Below are positions 8,423 to 17,300 of a stretch of DNA of 20,391 nucleotides, in pieces. The notes beneath the pieces were generated by a model that had not been told where the DNA came from, searched no databases, and worked only from the letters and a program-made list of their open reading frames with translations. This DNA comes from Asterionellopsis glacialis (taxonomy: Eukaryota; Bacillariophyta; Plagiogrammaphyceae; Rhaphoneidales; Asterionellopsidaceae): positions 2,025 to 22,415 of the forward strand of contig WKLE02000523.1 in the NCBI GenBank assembly GCA_014885115.2. The letters are read 5' to 3'. Position 1 is the stretch's first letter. Every line of letters begins with the position of its first letter. The position numbers were made by a program, and so were the translations under genes.

Positions 8423-9454
8423 ATGCGTTCATTCCATCTTTTGTCTGTTCTTCTATACCTTTCTATGCTTTTATGTGGAAGTGCAAACAATATCCATCAA
8501 GGTTCAGAATCTTTCCTAAGGAGCTCCATAAAATCAATAGAACCATTGAAATGGCCATATACAGCAGTTGTGGGTATTTTAGCCACTTTAGGTGCACGGG
8601 AATTCTATAATTCAATCAACGAGCAAGATATGAAAGACAATGTTGTTGTGATTACTGGTGCCGGTTCGGGTATTGGACGAATTCTAGCGATTCGACTGGC
8701 ATCGCTCGGGTGCCGAGTTGCACTCTGGGATTTGCATGGCGCCCCATTGAAGCGAGTAGTAGAAGAAATCAATTCCTCAGGTGGCGATGCTCGAGGATAT
8801 ATTGTAGACGTTACCAATCGTTCACGTGTTTACAAGATTGCTAAACAGGTTCTCAACGACTTTGATGGGCATGTAGATATTCTGATTAACAATGCAGGGA
8901 TCCTTCCTGGCAAACAATTCCTTCAATCCTCAGATGCAATTATGGAAAAGACCGTCCAAGTCAATACAATCGCACACTTTTGGACTATTAAGGCGTTCCT
9001 ACCAGGAATGGTACAACGTCAACGTGGACATCTTGTCACAATAGCCAGCATGGCTGGATTACTCGGGGTCCCTAAATTAGTAGCCTACTCTACAAGTAAA
9101 TTTGGTGCTATAGGTACTTTAGAAAGTTTGGATATGGAATTACACCATTTTGGAATTCATAAGGGCATACATACAACCTGCATTTGTCCATTTTTCATAG
9201 ATACTGGTTTGGCTGAAGGAGCCAAATCGAGGTTCAACTGGCTCTTGCCCATCTTGGATCCAGAATATGTGGCGGAAAAAATCATAAAAGGTATTCAAAG
9301 AAGAAGAAAGATGGTTCTGATGCCTCGGTTTTGTTACACAGCTCCTATTCTGAAAGCGTGTTTTCCTAATTGGGTATTTGTTGCCCTCATGGATTTCTTT
9401 GGAGCTTCTAGTAGCATGGATGACTTTATCGAAACAAGGAATTATGCAACTTGA
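8423..9454 (+). CDS. Membrane-anchored short-chain dehydrogenase/reductase (SDR16C / RDH10-like)
   Basis: From the ATG at 8423 the protein has 343 residues. It begins with a hydrophobic segment (about 4-21, signal peptide or anchor) and a second hydrophobic stretch (45-58), then a classical SDR fold: TGAGSGIG (78-85) for NAD(P), NNAG (156-159), catalytic Ser209, and YSTSK (Tyr222, Lys226). The CPFFIDTGL segment and the hydrophobic C-terminal part fit the retinol / 17-beta-hydroxysteroid dehydrogenase group that sits on ER or lipid-droplet membranes. The likely reaction is oxidation or reduction of a lipophilic alcohol or ketone; the substrate is unknown. An in-frame ATG at 8378 would add 15 polar residues before the hydrophobic start, so 8423 is preferred. 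Intronless; converges with the fusion gene. Confidence 0.85.
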   Translation: MRSFHLLSVLLYLSMLLCGSANNIHQGSESFLRSSIKSIEPLKWPYTAVVGILATLGAREFYNSINEQDMKDNVVVITGAGSGIGRILAIRLASLGCRVALWDLHGAPLKRVVEEINSSGGDARGYIVDVTNRSRVYKIAKQVLNDFDGHVDILINNAGILPGKQFLQSSDAIMEKTVQVNTIAHFWTIKAFLPGMVQRQRGHLVTIASMAGLLGVPKLVAYSTSKFGAIGTLESLDMELHHFGIHKGIHTTCICPFFIDTGLAEGAKSRFNWLLPILDPEYVAEKIIKGIQRRRKMVLMPRFCYTAPILKACFPNWVFVALMDFFGASSSMDDFIETRNYAT

Positions 9455-9759
9455 CAATGCTGCACTTTGTACAAAAAGTACTGCAAACACAATGATCTTC
9501 CGATCGCAAATTTGATAAAAAAGTGGCCAATATTTCCAGACAAAAATTGAAGACGTATAATTGCATTTCAAAAAGACTTTTTTGTTTGCATAGTTACCTT
9601 GATTTCTTTCGCAACAATTATCAGTGAAGGTTTGTTGTACCACAAATATGACTTAGTCTAGATTCCAGCTTCATGTATATTTGCCATTCAGATAAACCTT
9701 GCAAGAATTGTAATTTGTTCAGTCTGAGTTGGTTGACAAGCGAGGTTTTACCTATTTTA
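9455..9759. other. Convergent 3' spacer
   Basis: This 305-base AT-rich stretch separates the stops of the SDR and fusion genes. Frames reaching into it are shadows of those genes. I see no RNA gene, clear poly(A) signal or notable repeat. Confidence 0.5.
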
Positions 9760-12741
9760 TTAAATTGTGTAATCAAAACAAACGGAGATTTCACTCCCTT
9801 TATCAAGTGCCTCGTATGCTTCTTGTGCTTGTTCCAAATTAGCTCTTCGAGTAATCAGACGCGAAGGACGTATTTGCCTTACTATTTCCCACGTCAACCC
9901 GAACCTGCGCTCCTTACTCCAAAGAGCTGTGAGCTCTGCTGGAATCTCACTCACCTGTGAGGTCTTGATGGTTTTATGACTTCTGTGAAAGTCAATCCCT
10001 AGCTTTAAACTGACGTCCGTATTACCATACCAAGAACCAACAACAACCCTCCCTCCTGAAACTGTGCTATCAATAGCAGATTGCAACGCACGGGCATTAC
10101 CGCTTATTTCAATAGCTACATCAAAAGGTCCGGCTTCGCTCACTTCTGAGGGCAAAAGAGCTTCTGAGGCACCCATTATACTTGCGGCAGCAAGTCTATC
10201 AGGAAGGGTGTCAAACACACTTACACTTCCATACTTACCAGATGTTCCTGCAAACCTTTGCAAACTTAATATGGAAGTTACAAGCAATCCAATCAAACCC
10301 TGTCCGAAAACAGCAACCTTCTCGCCTAACCGGATGTGAGCGTCGTGAACAATGGATAACGCAGTCTCCACGGATGGCATAAAGATGGCATCATGAGCTT
10401 CTATTCCATCGGGAACAATTTGAAGGCTCTCTCTATTGACGATTGCATGAGAAGAGTGCGGAGAAAACGAAAATGCAAGCTTTCCTAAAATTTGTTCAGC
10501 ATCTTTGACATCAGAGCCACACTTTGAGATCCTACCAACCAGACTGTAGCCGTAAGCGAGAGGATAGGCCATACGTTCCTCCTCCATACCATCAATGTTT
10601 ACATCGAGTGCGGCATCATCAAAAGTACCTTTGAAAATCTTGAGCTCAGTACCAGAGCTAATCAAGGAACATACAGAGGTAATTTCAACTTGATTCGGAC
10701 CGAGAGATCGATCATCTTTCAATTCTTTTGTAGATACATGGAACGGAGAAAGAAATTGTATTTCTCTCCTCAAGGAAGTTTGTTCTCTACTTTCTCCTTC
10801 AATATTATCACTGCATTGTCCCCCTTTGCTTTCAAGAGAACTTGAAAATAAAGGCAGCTCGAATAATAGATCAGCATTGGATACAAAGATCTCTGGTCGT
10901 TCTCGTCTTGCTCGGTGTAACCAGCCCACGGCATCCCACCCCTTTTTTGTCAGTTCTGGTGCTGCGGTACTGCCAAAGAAGTACATCATTGTATCCCACA
11001 AATAAGAATGCTCAACAGGATCTATCTTCCAGTTAGAGGGACCACGCGACAGAAGCGTTCCTCCATGTGCCTCTACAGCATCAATAAGAAGATTGGGTAC
11101 CAGATTATGCCCGAGTTTGTTTGTCAAGGCATCAGCATATATCCTAAAAGCTGCCGTATCAGAAGGAATCGATCGGCTCTTTCCCAGACTGAATGCAAAC
11201 GGTTTTGGAGGATGAAATTGCGTCACCCCTTCGAACGTGATTGGAAAGTAAGCTAAAACTTTCGATGATTTTGTATCCATCTTCCACGTCTGTAGAAACC
11301 GATGCAGTGACTGGATCAAATAATTTGGATCAAACAGATCTGCAAAACAGCACCCCACGATCAGATGAGGTGGTGGTATGTCATCTGCTTCATTTTCCGT
11401 AAAATCGATAAGGCGTAAATGTACTGTGATGTTCTTTCGTGCATGTCGAAATACATATGTGTCACCTGCAGTAGCCTTTTGTCTATCAATTTTATGTTTG
11501 CAAACAAAACCTAATCTGTTCAGTGTTTCGAGACACCCTTCAAGTAAATTTAAGTTGGATTCATATGCGTAATAATGGACTTCTCGCACTGGAGAGTCCC
11601 GTGATTCTAGAAGAAAATCCATTGGAGGAAGGTTACTGTGTGTTCCCATCATGATTAGCTCCAACATTGACATGATCCCAGCTCCCAAATCTGCAATTCT
11701 CAACGTGCCGTCATATGCTAGTAGTCGTGATACATATACTGCAACTTTTTCCCACGTCTGAGGGTTAATTGAAAGGGCGTCAACCTTATTCTTGGCAGAT
11801 AGGTACTGTATATCTGAGAAATGGTAAGAACCAGCTCCCCGCTCAAAATATCCTAGAGCCACAGCTAATGCCTGTTCCAGGTTTCGGTCTTTGTGCGACA
11901 CATGTACACCTTCTATTCCCAATTCTTCAGAGCGTCTAATATTTGCCTTTGAATCTTCAATCAGCACAAGGCGGTGATTTGGATGCTTTTCAAGTATTTC
12001 ACGATAAAAAACATCTGGTTGAGCTTTCGTTGGGTGCGAAACGCTGCGTTTGTCATCACTCCCAACAATGGTATCTGGAGTGAGTATGCCACTCCACGAA
12101 ATACTATCCAGTCCTAGAACTCGCAAAACATTGTGAACATGCCAACTAGGAGAGTTTGAAGCTAAATAAATTGGGCACGGAGCAGCTGATAGCAAATCTT
12201 TAAGGGAAGTCTGTTGTGAACTGTGGGCATACCCAGTTGAAGCAGGATGCTTTGAAGAAGATGTAAGAATAAGAGCCGACACATCCACATCATTATAAAC
12301 CTCAGAATAAAATTTGCGCATCCATTTATCAATCTCATCTAAGGATGTCGAATTCTCGAGGAGAAGTTGCCGAAGGCCTTCATTCGTCGATCCGTGTTGC
12401 CGATATAGATCGTCTGCATCTTCTTTTGACATCCCAAAGTGACGTTGGCAGAAAGAATGAGTGTTTTGAACAATCTGTTGCTCAACACCTAAATTCCATT
12501 TTTTTCGAGCTTGATGCTCTGAGTAAAGAGTGTTGTCTACATCAAGGATGAGTACAAGAGGTTTTTCTTCAACTGAGGTCGACGGTGCCAACTTCAAGGT
12601 GTTTCCTGTGCTTCCATGTTCTTGTGGAAGAGAGAAACTTGTACAAACCAAAAAGAAGAAAACACAAAATCTGATTTGAACGAGGATCTTCGATTGACTG
12701 TTACAGTTCATTGAATTGTTCTTTATGCCCAATTGGTACAT
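9760..12741 (-). CDS. HAD phosphatase / SAM-methyltransferase-like / medium-chain dehydrogenase fusion
   Basis: One unbroken frame gives 993 residues (983 if the second ATG, at 12711, is used). An N-terminal hydrophobic signal (about 18-36) is followed by three domains. Residues 60-285 are a HAD hydrolase of the pyrimidine 5'-nucleotidase type: DVDNTLY (Asp67, Asp69), GST-EGL, Ser195 in ASNS, Lys239, and EDS (262-264), so it looks active. Residues 315-630 contain a Rossmann motif DLGAG (351-355) and a YAYE strand, typical of class I SAM methyltransferases, and a YFPITFEGVTQF segment. Residues 655-993 are a medium-chain dehydrogenase with GQGLIG (813-818) for NAD(P). Its catalytic zinc positions are altered: SSGTE replaces CGTD and GYS replaces GHE. 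The substrate is unknown; the three activities may act in sequence. The signal suggests entry to the secretory route or plastid. Confidence 0.8.
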   Translation of the reverse strand: MYQLGIKNNSMNCNSQSKILVQIRFCVFFFLVCTSFSLPQEHGSTGNTLKLAPSTSVEEKPLVLILDVDNTLYSEHQARKKWNLGVEQQIVQNTHSFCQRHFGMSKEDADDLYRQHGSTNEGLRQLLLENSTSLDEIDKWMRKFYSEVYNDVDVSALILTSSSKHPASTGYAHSSQQTSLKDLLSAAPCPIYLASNSPSWHVHNVLRVLGLDSISWSGILTPDTIVGSDDKRSVSHPTKAQPDVFYREILEKHPNHRLVLIEDSKANIRRSEELGIEGVHVSHKDRNLEQALAVALGYFERGAGSYHFSDIQYLSAKNKVDALSINPQTWEKVAVYVSRLLAYDGTLRIADLGAGIMSMLELIMMGTHSNLPPMDFLLESRDSPVREVHYYAYESNLNLLEGCLETLNRLGFVCKHKIDRQKATAGDTYVFRHARKNITVHLRLIDFTENEADDIPPPHLIVGCCFADLFDPNYLIQSLHRFLQTWKMDTKSSKVLAYFPITFEGVTQFHPPKPFAFSLGKSRSIPSDTAAFRIYADALTNKLGHNLVPNLLIDAVEAHGGTLLSRGPSNWKIDPVEHSYLWDTMMYFFGSTAAPELTKKGWDAVGWLHRARRERPEIFVSNADLLFELPLFSSSLESKGGQCSDNIEGESREQTSLRREIQFLSPFHVSTKELKDDRSLGPNQVEITSVCSLISSGTELKIFKGTFDDAALDVNIDGMEEERMAYPLAYGYSLVGRISKCGSDVKDAEQILGKLAFSFSPHSSHAIVNRESLQIVPDGIEAHDAIFMPSVETALSIVHDAHIRLGEKVAVFGQGLIGLLVTSILSLQRFAGTSGKYGSVSVFDTLPDRLAAASIMGASEALLPSEVSEAGPFDVAIEISGNARALQSAIDSTVSGGRVVVGSWYGNTDVSLKLGIDFHRSHKTIKTSQVSEIPAELTALWSKERRFGLTWEIVRQIRPSRLITRRANLEQAQEAYEALDKGSEISVCFDYTI

Positions 12742-12757
12742 TCGTTCTATCAGCCAT
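12701..12757 (-). promoter_or_regulatory. Overlapping upstream ORF at the fusion gene start
   Basis: Reading leftward, an ATG at 12755-12757 opens an 18-codon frame that ends in TAA at 12701-12703. It is out of frame with the fusion gene and overlaps both of its candidate starts (12741 and 12711). Two more ATGs, at 12769-12771 and 12762-12764, each open a four-codon frame ending in TGA. All three ATGs come from the 7-base repeat. If transcribed, they would be expected to lower initiation at the main start. The transcription start is not known. Confidence 0.4.
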
Positions 12758-12778
12758 CAGCCATCAGCCATCAGCAAT
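12751..12778. repeat. 7-base tandem repeat, four copies
   Basis: The unit cagccat occurs three times in a row (12751-12771), followed by one variant, cagcaat (12772-12778). On the coding strand of the fusion gene it reads ATGGCTG, so each perfect unit supplies an upstream ATG. The DNA beyond it, to about 12870, stays rich in CATCA-like words. Copy number could vary between strains, which would change the number of upstream starts. Confidence 0.85.
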
Positions 12779-12917
12779 CAAGCAGCTTCGCAGTGCTCCA
12801 GCCATCACCCATCACTGCTCCACTTCTGCCCATCACACATCATCATAACACATCATTGCACATAACTGCTGATTAGGACAGATTAGGACCCTAGCTGTAC
12901 CTGGTACGTAGAATTTG

Positions 12918-12946
12918 CTGTACCTTGGTACGAGTACAAGGTACAG
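12918..12946. repeat. 10-bp inverted repeat of the island family
   Basis: The arms ctgtaccttg (12918-12927) and caaggtacag (12937-12946) are exact reverse complements around a 9-base spacer, itself containing gtac. A separate perfect 14-base palindrome, ctctaccggtagag, lies at 13004-13017 in the same island. Confidence 0.8.
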
Positions 12947-13711
12947 GTAAGCCTTGCTCCTTGCTGTGAAACGGTTCGCAGGCCATATGAAGGTGAAGTA
13001 GTCCTCTACCGGTAGAGAGGACGGGGCACGTTGAGTTAGAGTTTCGTTCAGCAGGTCAGAGTGATTAGGACTAGGACTAGACAACCATGTCACGCATCGC
13101 ACATCACACGCATTTTTCGTCAAACCCGGGTGCTCATCGCGGGGCAAGTTTGAATCCATTCCTGGCCTTGAAAGTTGGCGATGTCATTGGATGATTAATT
13201 CCTGGCTGTCACGAACGTACTTAATTCGTCCGAATTATTATATATAAACGTATATGTTTATATTATTCTGATCTTATAGTCAGTTCTTCAAAATTTCACA
13301 TATATAGTAATGTACATTATATTTCTAAACATTTGAGTAGTATCGAAGACACACTGTATTCCAATGTGACTGCTTCGAACCGTCGGAATGAACATTCATG
13401 CGGACCAACCTCCCTCCACTGACTTTTAAAAGCAGTACGTAGAAATATATACTGATGTGTACGTGAAATATTAGTCCGCGCCAACTTTTTCAGAGGATGA
13501 AGTCGTCAAGAATTCTCTTGTACAGGAGAGTACCTGGTAAATGTACAGGTAATTAGAGACCTGAAGTTTTGTATCTTGATATGTACTATACCAGTCAGCT
13601 AATTAATCGTGGGCGGCATGCTTTCTGTACCTTTAATACTATTTTTTTAAAATATACAATAGTGGATGCCTACATCGATCATGCAAGAGAGGTCCTTTCT
13701 ATTGGACAGAC

Positions 13712-13773
13712 CTGTACTAGGGCAACCTTAGCACCTACAGCTACTTAGTCCTAAGGTGCCAGGACTAGTACAG
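13712..13773. repeat. 62-base imperfect hairpin
   Basis: The outer arms ctgtactag (13712-13720) and ctagtacag (13765-13773) are perfect reverse complements. The inner arms accttag (13725-13731) and ctaaggt (13751-13757) pair as well, with small unpaired stretches between. It is the largest fold in the second island of this spacer. Confidence 0.65.
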
Positions 13774-14381
13774 TTACAGGCAACTCCGGCTACCTTTTGG
13801 ACTGTACCAGCAGCTTCAGCTAAGCACTACCTGATATACCTGTACCTTGTACACAGGGGGGAATCTACTAGTAAGTACCTTTGGAAGCTCTTCGGAAGAA
13901 GGCACGATAGACACCTCCCACGCAAGGTCATAGGATTGTAGGACTAGAAGAAATGGTGCATGAGTTGGTTCCAAAGAAGTAAACATCCAGAATCATCAAC
14001 CAACACAAAGAGCTTTGTCTCCAGATTTTTTATTGAATGCACAAAGCCCATTTGTGAATTTGTATTGCACCGCTAAAGTAGAGATTATTCCCTGGGTTCA
14101 GGAAAGAGGTGGGGAGTCTTGGGAAATCGGATACATTCGACAATCGCACCGGCCGTGAGGTTCATTGGATCGTGTGGACGACAGTACTTGTTTACGTAGG
14201 ATTCTACGTTCAATTTGGGCGCACGCTAAAAAAGAGAAGTCCAAAAGGGGACTTCGGCGAAGTCTTGTCAATCTAGTCCTGCTGTACTAGAGGGTCGTGA
14301 CTGCACAACATTTAGAACATCAATTTAAGTTTACAACTTAGTATACACGGGCGGACATCAGAAGGGCATTCTCTTCGAGAA

Positions 14382-17300
14382 ATGATGTGTGAACCGATAG
14401 AGGCCATTACCGAATCAGGTGGAAAAGAGCAGTCTGCTTTTAGTCATTTAAAACCAACATCACAAAGCAGTCCAGGGTGCGCTCGTGCGGGCATTTGGCG
14501 AACCCAAAGTTTGGACGAAGGCAAGCAGAGCGGAAGTAACTCAGATGAGGACGAGGGAAACGTGCACGATGAGGATACAAGTGGTTGTGTGACCGCATTG
14601 CACCAATCCTTTGATGCGGCTTTGCTCGAAAACTGTCGCAACGAAAACAGCAACAGTAGTAGCGAAAAGCCAGGAGAATACTCGTCGTGGGACGAATACG
14701 ATAGCAACGTTGTGCATGAGTCGACCTTGGGAGCAGAGCTTTCTGGAAAGAAACACCTCCGACAGCAAGCCATAGCCGAACCAGCAGAAATGGTACAACC
14801 TGGAACAGTTCGGAAGCTCCCGAGACGCTCTAGCACCACCAAAACACCAACGCAAAAGCAGAGCATTTTTCCTTTATCGTCCACTGCAAAAAGGTCTGGG
14901 CAGTGTTCCACTCCGGGATCGACAAGTAATCGTCGACAGCAGTATCGTGTTCCTCTAGCAAGAAAGTCAGCACCGTCTAACCAACGGCCACGATCATCGC
15001 AACAATTTAATGCTACCCTCACGCCGACTCGTCCTAGGTCAGGTTTACCACCCAACACTGCTTTAAAGGCATCAACTAGAACACAAGTAACATTGGAAAC
15101 AACTGCAACTGAGACGGACAGCCATGATACGAACTCGCCAGCAACGACGCCTTTTCGATTCACCTCGTTTCCAGCATCTCTACCACGAGTGAACAACCCA
15201 CGCACTGGGAGTCCTTTTGACGGAAGGCGACCACCCGATTCTGTTCGAAAACGCATGGTGTTCGCTGACGTCGATTCACAAGTTGCAAGAGGGGAAGAAA
15301 CACTCGGTGAAGCCAGTGAGGACACCTCAATGGCTGGAACTAGACGTGCAGCATCAAACCAACCACTTCATCTTCTCCAATCTAGCAGTCGAGACGACGA
15401 GTGCACGCAAAACACAAGTATAAGTAGTATGTCCCAAGATGGTCATCAACAACATATGCCATCTGTATCTGGTGCTCCTTCCGTACCTCCTACTGTGCTA
15501 GAATGGACTGATCCAGTTGACGTCGACGTTGACGTTTCCTTCAACAACAATGACAAAAATGATACAATTACCACCGAGCACGAAGATGAACAAGAAGGTC
15601 GCCGATTAGATCCGGTCCATACAAAGCTATTCACGGAAGAAGATGATATGTATGATTACAGTGATGATAACTCCACAAATGGTTCATCGCCCCTTGGAAT
15701 GGGAAGAACAAGGCTGAATTTCAACTTAGTCCTCAGTCCAAACCGTAAAGTAGATGGCGAGGAAGATAAGAATAGCGATGATGATCAGGTGTGTCAAAAT
15801 CATCCAGCAACTTTAGAAAAACAAAGTGCTTCATCATCCAAAAAACTGCGTCCCCGAAAAAATAGTTTTCCTCATTCAGATGTGACTCCGCTGAGAAGTT
15901 GTCCGGACGCTACACCTATGGGTAATATGTCGGGGGGATCTGACGAAATCGCTACAGCATCAACAACTGCTTTCACTCCGTCGCGGTCAGGCTTGGCTAA
16001 TGGAACTATGATTTCAAGACTTGATACAAGTGAAGGAGAGCGTACACCTGACGAAGTTCAGATTCATTTTCATGTCGATGCCGCGCAGTGTTCACCTATT
16101 CTTGGTATTCCGGAAGAGGATGAAGGTGGAAACAGTCATGTGTTACAACCAAGAAGGAGCATGGACATGGGTAGCAAAGACGAGAAAATGTCAATGCCAC
16201 CACCACATCTACCCGTCCATCATGCAGAGAGCGACAAGTCAGTTTCTCACGAATCTGGAGCATCTGGTTCCACAAGCAGTAGTAAACTCAGGAAACTGCG
16301 ACCCATGCCCGACGTCTCAGCCTTTGAAATTGGAACTCGAAGTGTGACATCTTCTAAACAGGACAAATCTTCCGACGAAAGCAGTTCGGGCATGGATAGT
16401 CGCGCTCCACCATCGCCAAAGCTGTTATGTCCTCCGACCCCTGTTCGTACGCCAGCGTGGGCGCACAATGATAGTGGGACTACACCACACTTTGCCAGAG
16501 CGAATTCTCTCATTGTAACAAAAGTTCTTGCAACTTGTCCTCCGCAAGTTTTGGATGGGCACTCATCACTAGAGAGTTCGCTCTTTGAGGAGGAAAACAG
16601 TAGTATTTCTGCAACACTTGACTATCGCCGTGCTTCTTTGTCATTTGGTACCGTGGATGAAGAAATGGAAGATTCAAGTTCGGGTCAAGAAAAATCAAGG
16701 TCCGCAGAAGTGGCGAATCCGGTTTCTGGCACGGAGAAGAACGCAACAACATGTGTAGATCCTAGTAGAGGGCTTCCCTTAGCTACATTGTCGACAGGAC
16801 CCCCAACACAGTCAATTACTGTTGAATCCTCTTTTGAACAGCCTAAATTGAAACGGAATAGACTCTCTTCGGGATCTTCAGGACATCGAGAAGCCGTATC
16901 CGTGATATCTTTTTCATCTGACTTTGAAAACTTGGGCCTTCTTGGTAGAGGAGCATTTGCTGATGTTTACAAAGCAAGGTCAAAGCTGGATAATCAAATG
17001 TACGCCATTAAGAGGAATCGAATTCGTTTCCGAGGAAAACGTGATAGAGACATGGCCCTGGCTGAAGTACGTACAATGCAAAAACTGCAGAGCGTCTGTG
17101 CATCCGAGACAGGATCGGGTTCCATGGTTGGAAGTCGAAGCAATGAGAAATCCAAAAACAGCTACAGCTTGTATCTCCTTTTTTTCTTCCGAGCTTGGCA
17201 GGAAGAAGGGTACTTTCACTCTCAAACTGAATTGTGCTGCCGAGACACTTGTCGTGAAATGATGGAATCGTTACGTTCTCAATGGCCAGTCGCAAAGAGG

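Larger units (their letters stand above)
12742..14381. promoter_or_regulatory. Long divergent spacer between the fusion gene and the Wee1-like kinase
   Basis: This 1.64 kb spacer must contain both promoters. It holds the 7-base repeat, a palindromic-word island at 12880-13080, an AT-rich stretch at 13225-13330 with small inverted repeats (arms ataaacgt-like around 13242-13263), and a second island at 13510-13965. Short frames at 12833-13159 (reverse) and 13756-13941 (forward) fall mainly in the islands, have biased composition and are not supported as genes. From 14000 to 14380 the sequence is ordinary and probably includes the kinase 5' UTR. Confidence 0.5.

Noticed and set aside
12751..12870. 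CRISPR-like array
   Set aside because: The 7-base units are contiguous, have no spacers, and the genome is eukaryotic.
12833..13159. 108-residue reverse frame upstream of the fusion gene
   Set aside because: It runs through the palindromic-word island, has no family-like motif, and its composition follows the repeat words.
14444..15325. 293-residue reverse frame opposite the kinase N-terminal region
   Set aside because: It is a shadow of the forward gene: Ser- and Cys-rich composition arises from the complement of the low-complexity coding sequence, and no motif is present.
17100..17160. Small intron inside the kinase gene
   Set aside because: The frame stays open, the Ser/Gly-rich loop falls between conserved elements, and no convincing donor/acceptor pair of usual length was seen.
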